A DNA stretch of 64,000 bases from Pseudoalteromonas sp. XMcav2-N (lineage in GTDB: Bacteria > Pseudomonadota > Gammaproteobacteria > Enterobacterales > Alteromonadaceae). The first letter of the stretch is position 1. Each line of letters begins with the position of its first letter. Location: assembly GCF_024124545.1 (NCBI RefSeq), contig NZ_JAMXSF010000002.1, positions 351,157 to 415,156 of the forward strand, in the 5' to 3' direction. Below the pieces are notes generated by a model that saw nothing but the letters and a program-made list of their open reading frames with translations, was not told the origin of the DNA and made no database searches. Position numbers and translations under genes: made by a program. Positions 1 through 9,689 of this stretch are shown here, one piece after another.

Positions 1-1189
1 GCAGTGTGACGGTTGCACCACCGCCGGTCATCGTAAGTCCGGATGGGACTGACCAGGTGTATGTCAGCTCAGTTTGCTCATCATCAAAGGCATGTACATG
101 AACCTGAACTTGGCCATTTTCATCCATTACAATCGGATCGGGCTGATGAACCGTTGGCGGTGTATTCGGTGCTTTTGGCACGATTGTCAGGTTATAGGTA
201 AAGGCAGTATCTGTTACGAACACTTCGTTACCCAGTAAGTTGGCTTCATCAAACACCACGTCACCGTTTGTTTGTTTCACACCAACCCGGACATCACTGG
301 CATACGTAGTATTAAGCTGACCTGCCAAAACACTTGCCCAACTTGACTGATTTTGCTCTGTCACAGCTAAAGAATGTTTCACTATTTCCTGACCATTTTG
401 GTCAAATACCCTTGCCCAGATCAGGTCTCCAACATTGGCTGACTGGCCTCTGGTGACAAAATAGCCAGCTGAGATCCAGTCATTTGGTTGTGTATCTGTC
501 ACGATATTTATGTCGCTACAGTTATAGAAACCCTCACCCACGACATCGTTTCTCTGCCAGCGAGTATAAAGAATCGCATTTCCGCTTCGGCCCTGAGGGA
601 TCTGAATGGTCATCTCATATATGCGTTTTCCGTCCGGGTCTTTAACAAAATCGACGTTGCCTACTTCAGTGATCAGATCCAGGCTGCCCCAGGTCATCAC
701 GTCTGTCGCAGGATTAAATCCCGGCTTGGTTAGATAAAATTTCCAGAAACTCGGATTATGTGGGGTTGTGGCATGAAATCGTATGGCCAGCTCCCCCGCA
801 GCGTTTGGTCTGACTTGAGTCGTCTGCCAGTCCGCAGAAGGTAAGTTCATGCCGCGTTTTTCGTGCGAACCAGCTGCGCACAAGGTGCCATCAGGAATAT
901 TTTTTTCTACCGCCTGTTGGTTATTGTAATCGGGCGTATTGACTGCGAACTCATGCTCCTGAATAAACTGAACATAACCAGATTCCAGGTAAGCCGCTCG
1001 ACAAGCCGCATTGGGAATATTGGAACCATCTTCTGGCCACCAATAGCCCCCCTGGTCTTCACAGATAGCCTGTCTTGCCATAGGAAAATCCATATAGCCA
1101 TGACTGGCAGCCAGTTCGCTGTAACTCAAAGCGCTCAACACTAGTGCACCAATTGCAGTCTGTTTCGAAAAAGATGTATATGTCTTCAT
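1..1189 (-). CDS. AA10 lytic polysaccharide monooxygenase (GbpA/CBP21-like chitin-binding protein), 3' end outside window
   Basis: This secreted copper enzyme should oxidatively cleave crystalline chitin and so help the chitinase encoded just upstream. The protein starts at an ATG at 1189 preceded by an AGAGGC ribosome site. A signal peptide of about 29 residues ends so that the mature protein begins with His30 (HGYMDF), the N-terminal half of the copper histidine brace. His144 in the segment ending PHNPSFWKFYL is the likely second brace histidine, and the GEGFYNC segment closes the AA10 fold near residue 235. After it come a GbpA-like second domain (from about WISAGYFV) and a PKD/Ig-like domain beginning PPTVHQPDP. 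The reading frame is still open at base 1, so any C-terminal chitin-binding module is not seen. The family call is secure. Co-transcription with the chitinase is inferred from a 52-base gap on the same strand. Confidence 0.93.
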   Translation of the reverse strand, partial: MKTYTSFSKQTAIGALVLSALSYSELAASHGYMDFPMARQAICEDQGGYWWPEDGSNIPNAACRAAYLESGYVQFIQEHEFAVNTPDYNNQQAVEKNIPDGTLCAAGSHEKRGMNLPSADWQTTQVRPNAAGELAIRFHATTPHNPSFWKFYLTKPGFNPATDVMTWGSLDLITEVGNVDFVKDPDGKRIYEMTIQIPQGRSGNAILYTRWQRNDVVGEGFYNCSDINIVTDTQPNDWISAGYFVTRGQSANVGDLIWARVFDQNGQEIVKHSLAVTEQNQSSWASVLAGQLNTTYASDVRVGVKQTNGDVVFDEANLLGNEVFVTDTAFTYNLTIVPKAPNTPPTVHQPDPIVMDENGQVQVHVHAFDDEQTELTYTWSVPSGLTMTGGGATVTL

Positions 1190-1205
1190 AACTTGCCTCT
1201 TTCAT

Positions 1206-1221
1206 AGGGGCCGAAGCCCCT
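1206..1221 (-). promoter_or_regulatory. Intercistronic UUCG-tetraloop hairpin between chitinase and LPMO
   Basis: On the minus strand the RNA reads AGGGGC-UUCG-GCCCCU, a perfect 6-bp stem closed by a C(UUCG)G tetraloop, one of the most stable small RNA hairpins. It lies 17 bases before the LPMO start codon and is not followed by a U-run, so it is unlikely to be a full terminator. It could protect the 3' end of the chitinase message or shape translation of the LPMO. Confidence 0.7.
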
Positions 1222-1241
1222 GATCCTAGTTAGCTAATTGG

Positions 1242-4200
1242 TTACAAACTGCAAACCTTGGTGTAATCAGAGCTTACTGATGGTTGCTTATTGCTCCACC
1301 ACTTCGCTTTGTATACACCGTTGCCGTCGATGATGAGGTCTCCCTGGGCAGCATGGGTTCCCTTGGGAAACTCAGGGTAAACACTGATCTGTGAGATAGG
1401 CACGCCTTCACAACTGGTGATAGGTCCGCCGTTACCATCACCCGGTTTCGCGTCCGGCAGTTTCGGATACTCGAACTTAAATGCGTAACGCTTGCCATCT
1501 TTTTCAGCGACGAAATTAACCGGACCTGTAATTGGCATGTAGTACATCACTTGTGCATTTACGGTTTCACCTGGTGCGAATGACTTAGGAATATTTCCCC
1601 ACTCATCTACCAGTGTGATTGAAAAGCGGTGGAATTCATTTTCAAATCCGCCGATATTGTTACCGGCTGCGTTTGAACGATTGACCTCAACCGCCATACC
1701 AAGTTTTTCCTGAGCATTCCAGTTAGACTTGAAGATTGCAGATGTTGCAACCGGCACATCAAAGGTGATCTTCGCGCCGGACAGGTCAATGGCTGAGTTA
1801 TTGGTAAATGAGAACGTTGGCGCGATTGGATAGTTATCATCACCCAGCGGGAAGTCTTTTGCTGTAAAGCTGACGTCAACTGATTCCGCAGGTACCTGGA
1901 AGCTTACATCACCTGGGTGGATATCGTATGGCGCACCCGACTGATTAAACTTGTTATAGGCTAACGTTGTCAGGCTTGAACCCATAAAGTACTCACCCTT
2001 TGCCGCGTCGTAATCGAAATCCCCGGCCAGCTCCCAGAACATGATGCCGCCAAGCCCATTGTTGATGACATAATCGACCTTGGTCCCCATAGACTCTTCA
2101 TCTTCAATCGACAAGAATACTTTCTTCTCGGCATTCCACAGCCAGGGGGCAACTGCCACAGAGTCATAATGACGGGCATAGGTACCAGTCAAGCGGTCTG
2201 CAGGATCTGTGTCCGGCGTCAGGCCATAATCGGCCAGATAGCTGGCAACAATACCTGATTGCAGGTTCTTAACATGCCACAATGGGTTAGAACCCGCTGG
2301 TACTTCAAGGCCTACGTCATTTTTGTCATGCCAAAGATTGTCAATACCTACGGCACCGTTACCACATTTATTCTTTTCACCTTTTCCGGTACCTGGTGGA
2401 CAGTTCGCCTGGTCCGGGAATGCCGCCTGACCCCAAAGCCCGTTTGTACCACCTTGGACATTCTGGAAACCTCGGGTGTAGTAAGGAATACCGATATTGA
2501 TACGACCACCGGACAAAGCGCCACGGAAATATTTAACAGCCCAGTCTGTATTCAGGTAACCAATACCTTCAAATTCAGCGGTACCATAGACATTCCATGC
2601 TTTGAGTTCAGAATCTTCACCTGTGTCAAACAAAGAAGCATTGTGGCCTACATGCTGGTTCCACGCCCCATGTAAGTCGTAAGACATGATGTTGACGTAA
2701 TCCAGATATTTAGTGACCTGGAATGTCTCCATACCACGTAGCAAGTAGCCAGAAGAAGGTGACGCAATTGTTAGCATGTAGTGCTTACCATCTTGTTGGC
2801 CTGCTATATCAAGCTCTTCACGCAAGCGCTTCATCAGCACCTGATATGAGGCATTCAATCCTGCGCGTAATGCGTTTGAGATTGGGAAGTCATCCGGGTG
2901 GCCTGCATCGTTCATTGAAGTTGGGTATTCATAATCAATATCGACACCGTCAAAACCGTAAGTACGGATAAACTCCACAGCACTTGCCGCAAATGCGTCA
3001 ATGCCGGCCTGATTCACACTGCCATCGGCATTAGTGGTCATGGTGTAAAAACCACCACTGTTGACACGCTTACCATCGCTGCCGAAATAGCCACCAGTTT
3101 CAGCCCAGCCGCCAACCGAGATCAGTGTTTTTACGTCAGGATATTGTTTTTTGTACTTGTTCAGCAGGTTAAAGTGACCTTTATATGGCAGTGCAGGATC
3201 CATTTCTGCGCCAGCCTCTCCAGGCCACTCCATATTCGTTGCCGGATTACCAGCAGCCGCCGGGTCGCCAATTGATACCTTGTTGTTTGCATCAACGTGC
3301 GCAAAGGCGTAGTTAATATGCGTTATTTTGTCCCATGGAATGTCATTAACCAGGTAGGATGGTTGGCCATTTGCGCCATTTCTCCAACTGGTAAAGTAGC
3401 CGATCACGCGACGAGGGTGGTCATTGCCCATTTTTTCTCGTCCGTTTACGTCGTAGATAGTACAGTAAGGCGTGTTCACGCCAGGAGTCTGGAACAAGCC
3501 CTCTGGTTTACAGTCATCACGCCCCCCCTGCCCCTGCTCAACAACTGTCAGTGTCTGAGACACACTTGACGTTGCCCCTTTGTCATCTGTAACCGCTAGG
3601 GTAAAGCTCACGGGACCAAGTTGCTGAGCGGTCCATGTGTGATCGGTCGCGGTGCCATTTGTAGTAACAACGTCCACACCATCTGCCGTAAACGTCAACT
3701 TAGTCACCTGACCGTCGACATCGCTTCCAGACAAGCCGAAGACAACCTGAGAGCCAACAACGAGTTCAGCTGGCTGGCTCTTTATTACTAACTGTGCTTC
3801 CGGAGCCTTATTGCCTGTATCAGCTGGCTTAACAAGGATTTGGCTAGTCAATACATTAGATGCAGCCCCCTTATCATCATACGCCGTTGCACTGATGCTG
3901 TGGCTACCAACACTGGCACTCCACAGCGCATCAAACATATCCGCAGTTCCGCTTACGTCAGTGGCAACCAAAGCACCATCGACAAAGAACTCAACCTTGT
4001 TTATGGTGCCATCGGAGTCGACTGCTTTCACTCTTATGGCAACGCTGTCATTTTCAGCGAACTCAGAACCAGCAACAGGCTGTAAGTTACTGGCGACAGG
4101 CGGCTTATTTTCGACAACGCTGTCACACTGGCCCAGCCAAGTCCATTCTTGCCAGTCGCCTGAATTGGTTGCGGGCTCAGAACGTGTCCACCAGTTAGCT

Positions 4201-4367
4201 TCATAAGCATTGTTATTCTGCTCGACTTGCTGACCGCCCGTGTATGCTTTACCTGATTCCCATGGGTTAAGCCCGGTACAATCATATGCGTTAGCCTGTG
4301 TTGAGCCGATCGCAATGGCGATTGCGCTGAGCTGCATTGCCATCTTGAATTTGTTTCTCGTTTTCAT
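1242..4367 (-). CDS. Secreted multidomain GH18 chitinase
   Basis: This is an extracellular chitinase of 1041 residues that hydrolyses beta-1,4 links in chitin. The chosen ATG at 4367 opens a typical signal peptide (about residues 1-27, ending TQANA); the open frame extends 39 codons upstream but without signal-like sequence. Domains in order are a CBM5/12-type chitin-binding domain (28-82, with NANWW-like aromatic residues), two Ig/PKD-like domains (about 90-180 and 188-276), a GH18 barrel from about residue 318 with the SVGGW strand and the catalytic motif DGVDIDYE whose acid is Glu480, a ChiC-type C-terminal domain (about 820-960), and a second short chitin-binding domain with AKWW at the extreme C terminus. 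Its stop lies 52 bases before the LPMO start. GH18-LPMO clusters are known in Pseudoalteromonas, which fits the co-orientation here. Family assignment is very secure; exact chitinase subtype is not. Confidence 0.95.
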   Translation of the reverse strand: MKTRNKFKMAMQLSAIAIAIGSTQANAYDCTGLNPWESGKAYTGGQQVEQNNNAYEANWWTRSEPATNSGDWQEWTWLGQCDSVVENKPPVASNLQPVAGSEFAENDSVAIRVKAVDSDGTINKVEFFVDGALVATDVSGTADMFDALWSASVGSHSISATAYDDKGAASNVLTSQILVKPADTGNKAPEAQLVIKSQPAELVVGSQVVFGLSGSDVDGQVTKLTFTADGVDVVTTNGTATDHTWTAQQLGPVSFTLAVTDDKGATSSVSQTLTVVEQGQGGRDDCKPEGLFQTPGVNTPYCTIYDVNGREKMGNDHPRRVIGYFTSWRNGANGQPSYLVNDIPWDKITHINYAFAHVDANNKVSIGDPAAAGNPATNMEWPGEAGAEMDPALPYKGHFNLLNKYKKQYPDVKTLISVGGWAETGGYFGSDGKRVNSGGFYTMTTNADGSVNQAGIDAFAASAVEFIRTYGFDGVDIDYEYPTSMNDAGHPDDFPISNALRAGLNASYQVLMKRLREELDIAGQQDGKHYMLTIASPSSGYLLRGMETFQVTKYLDYVNIMSYDLHGAWNQHVGHNASLFDTGEDSELKAWNVYGTAEFEGIGYLNTDWAVKYFRGALSGGRINIGIPYYTRGFQNVQGGTNGLWGQAAFPDQANCPPGTGKGEKNKCGNGAVGIDNLWHDKNDVGLEVPAGSNPLWHVKNLQSGIVASYLADYGLTPDTDPADRLTGTYARHYDSVAVAPWLWNAEKKVFLSIEDEESMGTKVDYVINNGLGGIMFWELAGDFDYDAAKGEYFMGSSLTTLAYNKFNQSGAPYDIHPGDVSFQVPAESVDVSFTAKDFPLGDDNYPIAPTFSFTNNSAIDLSGAKITFDVPVATSAIFKSNWNAQEKLGMAVEVNRSNAAGNNIGGFENEFHRFSITLVDEWGNIPKSFAPGETVNAQVMYYMPITGPVNFVAEKDGKRYAFKFEYPKLPDAKPGDGNGGPITSCEGVPISQISVYPEFPKGTHAAQGDLIIDGNGVYKAKWWSNKQPSVSSDYTKVCSL

Positions 4368-4870
4368 ACTTTCTTCAACCTTTACCGTTTTATTGATTAA
4401 CATTTTTAAAGTAAAGCTAACATAGAATTTGAGTACGTCAACGTAAGCATGGCTACTTTTTAATCTCACAAACGAAAAAAACAACCCTTTTTCATTACCA
4501 ATTATTCAAATGAATGGACTTTTTCTCACATGGCCCTGCTCTTTGTTAAGTGAGTTAAATTCATATATGACAGTTCGTATACTCCCCTCTATTGCTATAA
4601 GAACAACCAGTTAAGTCAAAAAAAGAGACATGAAAAAGAAAAACTTATGGTTTCGGATAAGTTATATTAATCCGAATTGTATCCATAAAAAAATTTGACA
4701 ACGGAATATCTTATACGTATTAGTTATATGCAAATCAGACAAGATCAGCATGTATACATCTAGTTAACGTAAAGGTTAACAGGTGGGTGGGTGATACAAA
4801 TATACTCTTTTTAGGGACAAACTAACGTTAAAACAAAGGTGGCGTATAGGTTACGGGAACGAGGGCCTGT
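4368..4870. other. AT-rich intergenic region, chitinase promoter side
   Basis: About 500 bases without a credible gene separate the chitinase start from the end of the downstream-facing histidine kinase. The region is AT-rich and must contain the chitinase promoter and any regulator sites, but I cannot place them with confidence. Two GTTAAC hexamers occur at 4763-4768 and 4775-4780, and a plus-strand TTGACA with a TATTAG 17 bases downstream occurs at 4695-4723. The latter points toward an antisense strand with no plus gene for almost 1.9 kb. Confidence 0.5.
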
Positions 4871-5839
4871 TTATTTGACATGGTTTACGGGGATAGCAAC
4901 GGTCACTGTAGTACCCTCACCCTTTGTGCTTTCAACATTAATAGTGCCACTGTGTTCAGAAACGATGCCATATGCAACAGCCAATCCCATGCCCGTCCCC
5001 TGACCCACAGGTTTGGTCGTAAAGAATGGTTCGAAAATGTGCGCTATAGCGTCCTGAGCTATACCGGTACCGTTGTCTATCACTTCTATAATAATTTGGC
5101 TACCAACCTTTTTGACATGAAGCTCAATCGCAGGAGAAGCACACACGCCATCTGATTTAGCTTGCTCACAAGCATATTTAGCATTCATTAATAGATTAAT
5201 GACGACTTGATTAAGCGCAGCCAGATTGCAATAGCTCATTGGAATGTCGGATTTCTTTACACTTAACTCTATATGTTTGAGCTGATTTGCAAGCAAGCCC
5301 AGAGCACTGTCGATGGCCTCAGTCATATCCGCCATGACAAATTCGTTGTTTTTAGGTCTGGCAAAATCAAGCAAGCTGGCAACTATAGTTGCAATGCGCT
5401 GGCAACCATCCTGACAATCATCGATTAAATCCTGGGCATCTTCGGCGAAAAAACACAGCTGATACTGAGACTCTAATTGCGCAAATGTTTCTTTGAACTG
5501 GTCTTCATCTAACGCATTCTTTGCAAACGACTGACTGACCTTGATTAAGTCAGAGACACCTTTTGCCACTTGTCCAAGGGTACCTATATTACCGTTTATA
5601 TATGCAAGCGGATTATTGATCTCATGGGCGACGCCGGCAGACATTACACCCAGGGTGGCCATTTTCTCGCTCTGCAGTATCGCAGCGTGCTGCCGCTTTA
5701 ATTGCGTCAGATTTGCTTCCAGCTCCTGATTTGCAAGGTACAAAGAGCGAGTTTTATCTTCCAGCAGGGTCTCTAGTTCGTCCCGAGCCTGCTTCTCTCT
5801 ATGATATGCTTTATAGTACTCGTTGCTTTCGTTCGACAT
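4871..5839 (-). CDS. hnoK: Orphan cytoplasmic histidine kinase, probable NO-signalling kinase HnoK
   Basis: This 322-residue kinase should autophosphorylate and pass phosphate to receiver proteins. It has no membrane segment and no PAS or HAMP; the first ~58 residues are a charged coiled coil. The H-box (MSAGVAHEINNP) carries the phosphoacceptor His72. The ATP-binding domain shows the N-box NLLMNAKYA near 215, DNGTGIA near 255-261, FEPFFTTK near 269-276 and the G2 box GTGMGLAVAYG. The ATG at 5839 is chosen because GGAGGG sits 6 bases before it; a longer reading to 5875 lacks such a site. It lies 98 bases downstream of an H-NOX gene on the same strand. H-NOX/kinase pairs in Shewanella and Vibrio work by NO-bound H-NOX inhibiting the kinase, so the same role is inferred here. 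Confidence 0.88.
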   Translation of the reverse strand: MSNESNEYYKAYHREKQARDELETLLEDKTRSLYLANQELEANLTQLKRQHAAILQSEKMATLGVMSAGVAHEINNPLAYINGNIGTLGQVAKGVSDLIKVSQSFAKNALDEDQFKETFAQLESQYQLCFFAEDAQDLIDDCQDGCQRIATIVASLLDFARPKNNEFVMADMTEAIDSALGLLANQLKHIELSVKKSDIPMSYCNLAALNQVVINLLMNAKYACEQAKSDGVCASPAIELHVKKVGSQIIIEVIDNGTGIAQDAIAHIFEPFFTTKPVGQGTGMGLAVAYGIVSEHSGTINVESTKGEGTTVTVAIPVNHVK

Positions 5840-5937
5840 ACTTACCCTCCGGATCACTGATAGAGCTATATACACATATCAGGCTCTCAGTCGCTTCTAC
5901 TATATCAAACTCCCTGAGCCTTACTATTATCGTCTTA

Positions 5938-6480
5938 TTAAGACAATATATTGACCACAAAACGACAGTGATCATCCCCTTCGTGCATGCAATTGGTGTG
6001 AGATATTTCAATTTGTTTGTTGTAATGATCCGCAGCCCCGTAAATGAGCCCCTCAGCACAAAAGCATAGTTTTCGGGGTGAACGATAATCAACGAGAATT
6101 TTACCTTCATCGATGACCTTAGCATCTATTTTGGGCAGGTTAGGTTCATCGTAGAGCTTTGCCACCTCTACGTGGATCACACTGTCTATGGCAAGAATTA
6201 ACTTCTCAAAAGTATTCAACGGTTCAAGCACGGTGTGATGCTTAGCTGCCAATGAACCAAATAAAAACCGTCCAAATACGCCTAGCACATCTGCTAATGG
6301 TAAAGCCATTTTTTCCGCGACGCCATTTGCCAACGCAAACAGCTCTTCATCGGGATAGGATACAGCTGAGACATAACTGCGGTGTGCCGGACTATGCTCG
6401 TCTAATAACGCATTCCATTCAGCCATACCCAGATTTTCTACAACCAACTCCTCTAAACTACGAAATATTATGCCTTTCAT
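5938..6480 (-). CDS. hnoX: H-NOX heme nitric oxide sensor
   Basis: This 180-residue heme protein should sense nitric oxide and control the adjacent kinase. The proximal heme ligand is His103 in VIHVEVAKLY, and the propionate-binding YxSxR motif is Tyr132-Ser134-Arg136. The position matching the distal Tyr of oxygen-binding H-NOX proteins appears to be Cys141, so the protein should exclude oxygen and be NO-selective. Cys139, His161, Cys164 and Cys172 are all present; these match the zinc site described for Shewanella oneidensis H-NOX. The start at 6480 has AAGGA 7 bases upstream. It is the first gene of a likely operon with the histidine kinase and is divergent from a receiver/HD-GYP-like gene across 109 bases. 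Family identity is very secure; selectivity is by analogy. Confidence 0.95.
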   Translation of the reverse strand: MKGIIFRSLEELVVENLGMAEWNALLDEHSPAHRSYVSAVSYPDEELFALANGVAEKMALPLADVLGVFGRFLFGSLAAKHHTVLEPLNTFEKLILAIDSVIHVEVAKLYDEPNLPKIDAKVIDEGKILVDYRSPRKLCFCAEGLIYGAADHYNKQIEISHTNCMHEGDDHCRFVVNILS

Positions 6481-6589
6481 TTTTTAATCCTTAGCTAACG
6501 TAATTTAACAGCAAACTCGCTGCAGCAATTGTTATAAAACAAAGTTTAGACTAATTTTTATATTATCTATTGCTTTAACTTAATGATAT

Positions 6590-7924
6590 ATGGCTGAACA
6601 CGATCCCGAGCAAGTAACGATTGACCCACCCGAAGGCCCTATTCGGGTATTGTGCCTGGATGATGAGCCTAGCGTTCTAAAGGTGCTCAGAAGAACACTG
6701 GGTTATGCGGGCATGGAGGTCTCTTTGTTTGAGTGTGGCGAACAAGCGTTACAGGCACTTGCTGAGCATGACTTTGAGGTTATTATTTCAGACATGCGTA
6801 TGCCTGAGATGGATGGCGTGGAGTTTCTGACAAAAGCCAGGCAAGCTTCTCCGCAATCACAACGCATATTATTGTCCGGCTATGCTGATATGGACTCTAC
6901 TATCGCAGCCATTAATGAAGGCGGAATACACAATTTTCTTCAGAAACCCTGGCAAAATGAGGCGCTCATCCATGTTATTAAAGATGCAGCAGAAAAGTAT
7001 CGTCTCAAACATTACAATACCGCGCTTCAAACTGCGATAAGCAATCAAAATGAACAGTTAAAAGCATTAAACGGAAACCTTGAAGAATTAGTCGAAAAGC
7101 GAACCGCTCAGATCCGCACCGTGCTTCGCCAATTAGAAACAGCCAACAAACGCGAGCAGGATGAACACAAGGCAACTGTAGAACTACTCTACAATTTCAT
7201 CAATGCAAATCCCTACATTGATGCGGATATGGCTAAACAGATTGCCAATCTTAGTGGCTTAATCGCACAAAAGCTGGGTCTGGGCGATAACGTGGTACAA
7301 CTGACAAAAATGGCCGGCTATCTTGCCCAGGTCGGGTTGCTTGCAATGGATCCAGTACTGTACGACAAACCGCTTGAGCAGCTCAGCTCTGAGCAACGAA
7401 AGCTGTTCTTTACACATCCAGCCACCGCACAACTAATGTTGATGCCAGCTCAGCACCTGAGCGATGTGGGTGAAGCGATATATCACCAGTTTGAAAAATA
7501 TAATGGTCAGGGGATCCCGAAAGGGCTTAAAGGCAAACAAATTCCAATTGGCGCACAAATCCTCGCTGCAGCAAGAGATTATGTTGAAAATCTTCTAAAA
7601 AACCAGGGAGACAATGAGACCAGGCGTGGGCATGCACTTGAAATTATTAAAATGTATAGCGGATCGTTCTACCACCCAAAAGTAGTCTTAGCACTGGAAC
7701 AAGCAATTCAAGCCAACACCTCAACAGCACACCAAGTTGGGTCAATGAACATCATTAATGCTCAAGCACTCAAACCGGGGATGGAACTTGGACTGGCTAT
7801 CCATAGCCATAAAGGGATCATGCTGTTACCTAAGGGGCACATTTTCACGGAAGCAACTGTTGCCAAACTACAACAGTTAGAAACACAAAAACCTTCCCCA
7901 TTTAGGATCCTGATTAAAGCCTAG
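6590..7924 (+). CDS. hnoD: Response regulator with degenerate HD-GYP domain, HnoD-like
   Basis: The 444-residue protein has a receiver domain (about 18-130) with acidic pair Asp24/Asp25, phosphoacceptor Asp68, Ser96 and Lys119, then a coiled coil (about 145-195) and an HD-GYP-like domain (about 200-385). The usual HD pair is replaced (GYLAQVG where LLHDIGK is expected), HHE is lost, and GYP reads GIP at 308-310. It therefore probably lacks c-di-GMP phosphodiesterase activity. The final ~55 residues match the GM-LA...LLPKG tail segment often found in HD-GYP proteins. In S. oneidensis HnoD is a degenerate HD-GYP receiver that allosterically controls the phosphodiesterase HnoB. The position beside H-NOX and its kinase supports the same assignment. 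The ATG at 6590 has only a weak ribosome site. Its stop shares the bases CTAG with the convergent chemoreceptor gene. Confidence 0.85.
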   Translation: MAEHDPEQVTIDPPEGPIRVLCLDDEPSVLKVLRRTLGYAGMEVSLFECGEQALQALAEHDFEVIISDMRMPEMDGVEFLTKARQASPQSQRILLSGYADMDSTIAAINEGGIHNFLQKPWQNEALIHVIKDAAEKYRLKHYNTALQTAISNQNEQLKALNGNLEELVEKRTAQIRTVLRQLETANKREQDEHKATVELLYNFINANPYIDADMAKQIANLSGLIAQKLGLGDNVVQLTKMAGYLAQVGLLAMDPVLYDKPLEQLSSEQRKLFFTHPATAQLMLMPAQHLSDVGEAIYHQFEKYNGQGIPKGLKGKQIPIGAQILAAARDYVENLLKNQGDNETRRGHALEIIKMYSGSFYHPKVVLALEQAIQANTSTAHQVGSMNIINAQALKPGMELGLAIHSHKGIMLLPKGHIFTEATVAKLQQLETQKPSPFRILIKA

Positions 7925-9471
7925 CGCTTAAAACGTATCACCAGCTCGTACATGTCATTTGCCACTGTGGTTAGCTCCTCACTGATGACATGCATTTCAT
8001 TAGAGCTGCTTACACTGGTATTCGCCAGCGTAGCAATATTAACAACTTGCTGGTTAATGTCCTCAGAAACAGCTGCCTGTTCTTCTACAGAAGTGGCAAT
8101 TTGCATGCTACTGGCGCTGATTTTTTCTATCAATTGGTAAATGCCTTCCAGTTTCATAGAAGACTGAGAAAGCTGCTCTATCCCCTGGCGAGATTCATCC
8201 TCGCCTCGTTGCGCTATGAACTCGGCGTTTTGCGTACTCTGTGTCAACTGTTCGATTATTGCATGGATCTCTTTCGTTGATTCCTGGGTTCTTTGCGCCA
8301 GGTGGCGTACTTCATCTGCAACAACGGCAAAGCCCCGCCCCTGCTCCCCGGCCCTAGCCGCTTCTATTGCCGCGTTCAATGCAAGTAAATTAGTTTGCTC
8401 AGCGATTTGTTCAATTATCTGCGCAGCTTCTGCTATCTTGGAAGTTTGTTTGGCAACACCTAGCACCGAGTCTTTGATATCAACGACCGTTGCACCAAGA
8501 TTCTCGATTGAAGCGCGGGTTTCTTCAGAGCTTCGTGCGCTTTCCTGTGCGAGAATAAGCACCCCTTTTGCATCTTCCGAGCTAGCCTGAACGCTATGCG
8601 ACACTTCATTGATTGTAGTAGCCATTTCATTCATAGCAGTGGCAACTTGCTCGGTCTCAAGCTGTTGCTTAGTCAGGCACTCGGTAGTCTCAATACTCTT
8701 AGAGTTGCTAATTGTTGCACCACTGGCAACCCCTTTAGCGGCAAACTCGATACGAGTGATAATGGTGTCCAGATGCGCCCGCTCGCTAAGCAACTTGACG
8801 TGCAGTTGAGCCATCTTACCCGTCCAAGGTGAGTAAACCTGAGTTGCTATATCGTCACAAAAACTATGAGACATCACCTTATCAATTCGACTTAGCTGCT
8901 CGTTATCTCGATACGTGTTGTATGCAAATAATGCCAGTGTATTGACAACCAACCAGGCAAACCCGATTGCTTCGCCTGCAGACATATAGAGTAAAATCGC
9001 AATAACCACAGCTAACGACGACCAGATCGAACGCAGCTTAGGCAACTTAAATCCGTCACGTTGTCCCGACTTAACCCGTTTGTATAACGCTTCTGCCCGC
9101 TCAACAGATGCACGGTCCGGACAGCTACGAACGGATTCATAGCCTATAATTTTCCCGTCTTGCGTCATCGGCGTGACATACGCATTTACCCAGTAATGGT
9201 CGCCGTTTTTACAACGGTTCTTTACTAAGCCCATCCAGGGCTTACCCGCTTTAAGCTGATCCCACATCGTCTTAAATGCAAGTTCTGGCATATCTGGGTG
9301 GCGGACGAGATTATGAGGTTGTCCTATCAGTTCTTCTTTGGAATAGCCACTGACTTCAATAAAGTGTTCATTACAATCCAGTATCGTTCCTTTCAGGTCT
9401 GTCACTGAAATAAGCCGGGTGTCTGCGGAAAAACGCTTTTCCTGATTCGTGACGGGGTGGTTTAATCGCAT
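7921..9471 (-). CDS. Aer-like methyl-accepting chemotaxis protein with N-terminal PAS domain
   Basis: This 516-residue chemoreceptor probably mediates energy or redox taxis. A PAS domain occupies about residues 15-125 ([17 protein letters not shown] then [14 protein letters not shown]). A paired hydrophobic stretch follows near 148-185, typical of Aer-type receptors with no periplasmic domain. The remainder is a long coiled coil with the highly conserved signalling tip [20 protein letters not shown]. The start at 9471 is an ATG with a weak GAG site. No dedicated che genes lie nearby, so it must feed a chemotaxis array encoded elsewhere. The PAS cofactor (FAD or other) cannot be told from sequence alone. 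The stop overlaps that of the receiver gene on the other strand. Confidence 0.93.
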   Translation of the reverse strand: MRLNHPVTNQEKRFSADTRLISVTDLKGTILDCNEHFIEVSGYSKEELIGQPHNLVRHPDMPELAFKTMWDQLKAGKPWMGLVKNRCKNGDHYWVNAYVTPMTQDGKIIGYESVRSCPDRASVERAEALYKRVKSGQRDGFKLPKLRSIWSSLAVVIAILLYMSAGEAIGFAWLVVNTLALFAYNTYRDNEQLSRIDKVMSHSFCDDIATQVYSPWTGKMAQLHVKLLSERAHLDTIITRIEFAAKGVASGATISNSKSIETTECLTKQQLETEQVATAMNEMATTINEVSHSVQASSEDAKGVLILAQESARSSEETRASIENLGATVVDIKDSVLGVAKQTSKIAEAAQIIEQIAEQTNLLALNAAIEAARAGEQGRGFAVVADEVRHLAQRTQESTKEIHAIIEQLTQSTQNAEFIAQRGEDESRQGIEQLSQSSMKLEGIYQLIEKISASSMQIATSVEEQAAVSEDINQQVVNIATLANTSVSSSNEMHVISEELTTVANDMYELVIRFKR

Positions 9472-9689
9472 TGTTAACTCGAATTCTATGCTGTAAATTG
9501 CTGGTGCGGAGCGAGAAAATACGACTAATGCGCTGTTTTTGCAACAACAAATCTATATTTTGCCGATTTTTTAAGACAAAATAACTAGATCCAATATGAT
9601 GCCAAACGCGTATAAGCGAAAATCGTTTTTTCACTCTGGCCTTTTGTGTAGAATAGCAGGGCTAGAAAAACACACCAAAGGAGCCTTGA

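Noticed and set aside
3811..4206. Plus-strand open frames of 80-130 codons opposite the chitinase, and similar ones opposite fadD and other large genes
   Set aside because: They mirror the codon structure of strongly supported genes on the other strand and have no recognisable domains or ribosome sites.
4695..4723. Plus-strand TTGACA with a -10-like TATTAG after 17 bases
   Set aside because: No plus-strand gene follows for about 1.9 kb, and the region is AT-rich enough to give such matches by chance.
4763..4780. Two GTTAAC hexamers 12 bases apart
   Set aside because: Short palindromic hexamers in AT-rich DNA; no third copy or regulator to connect them with.
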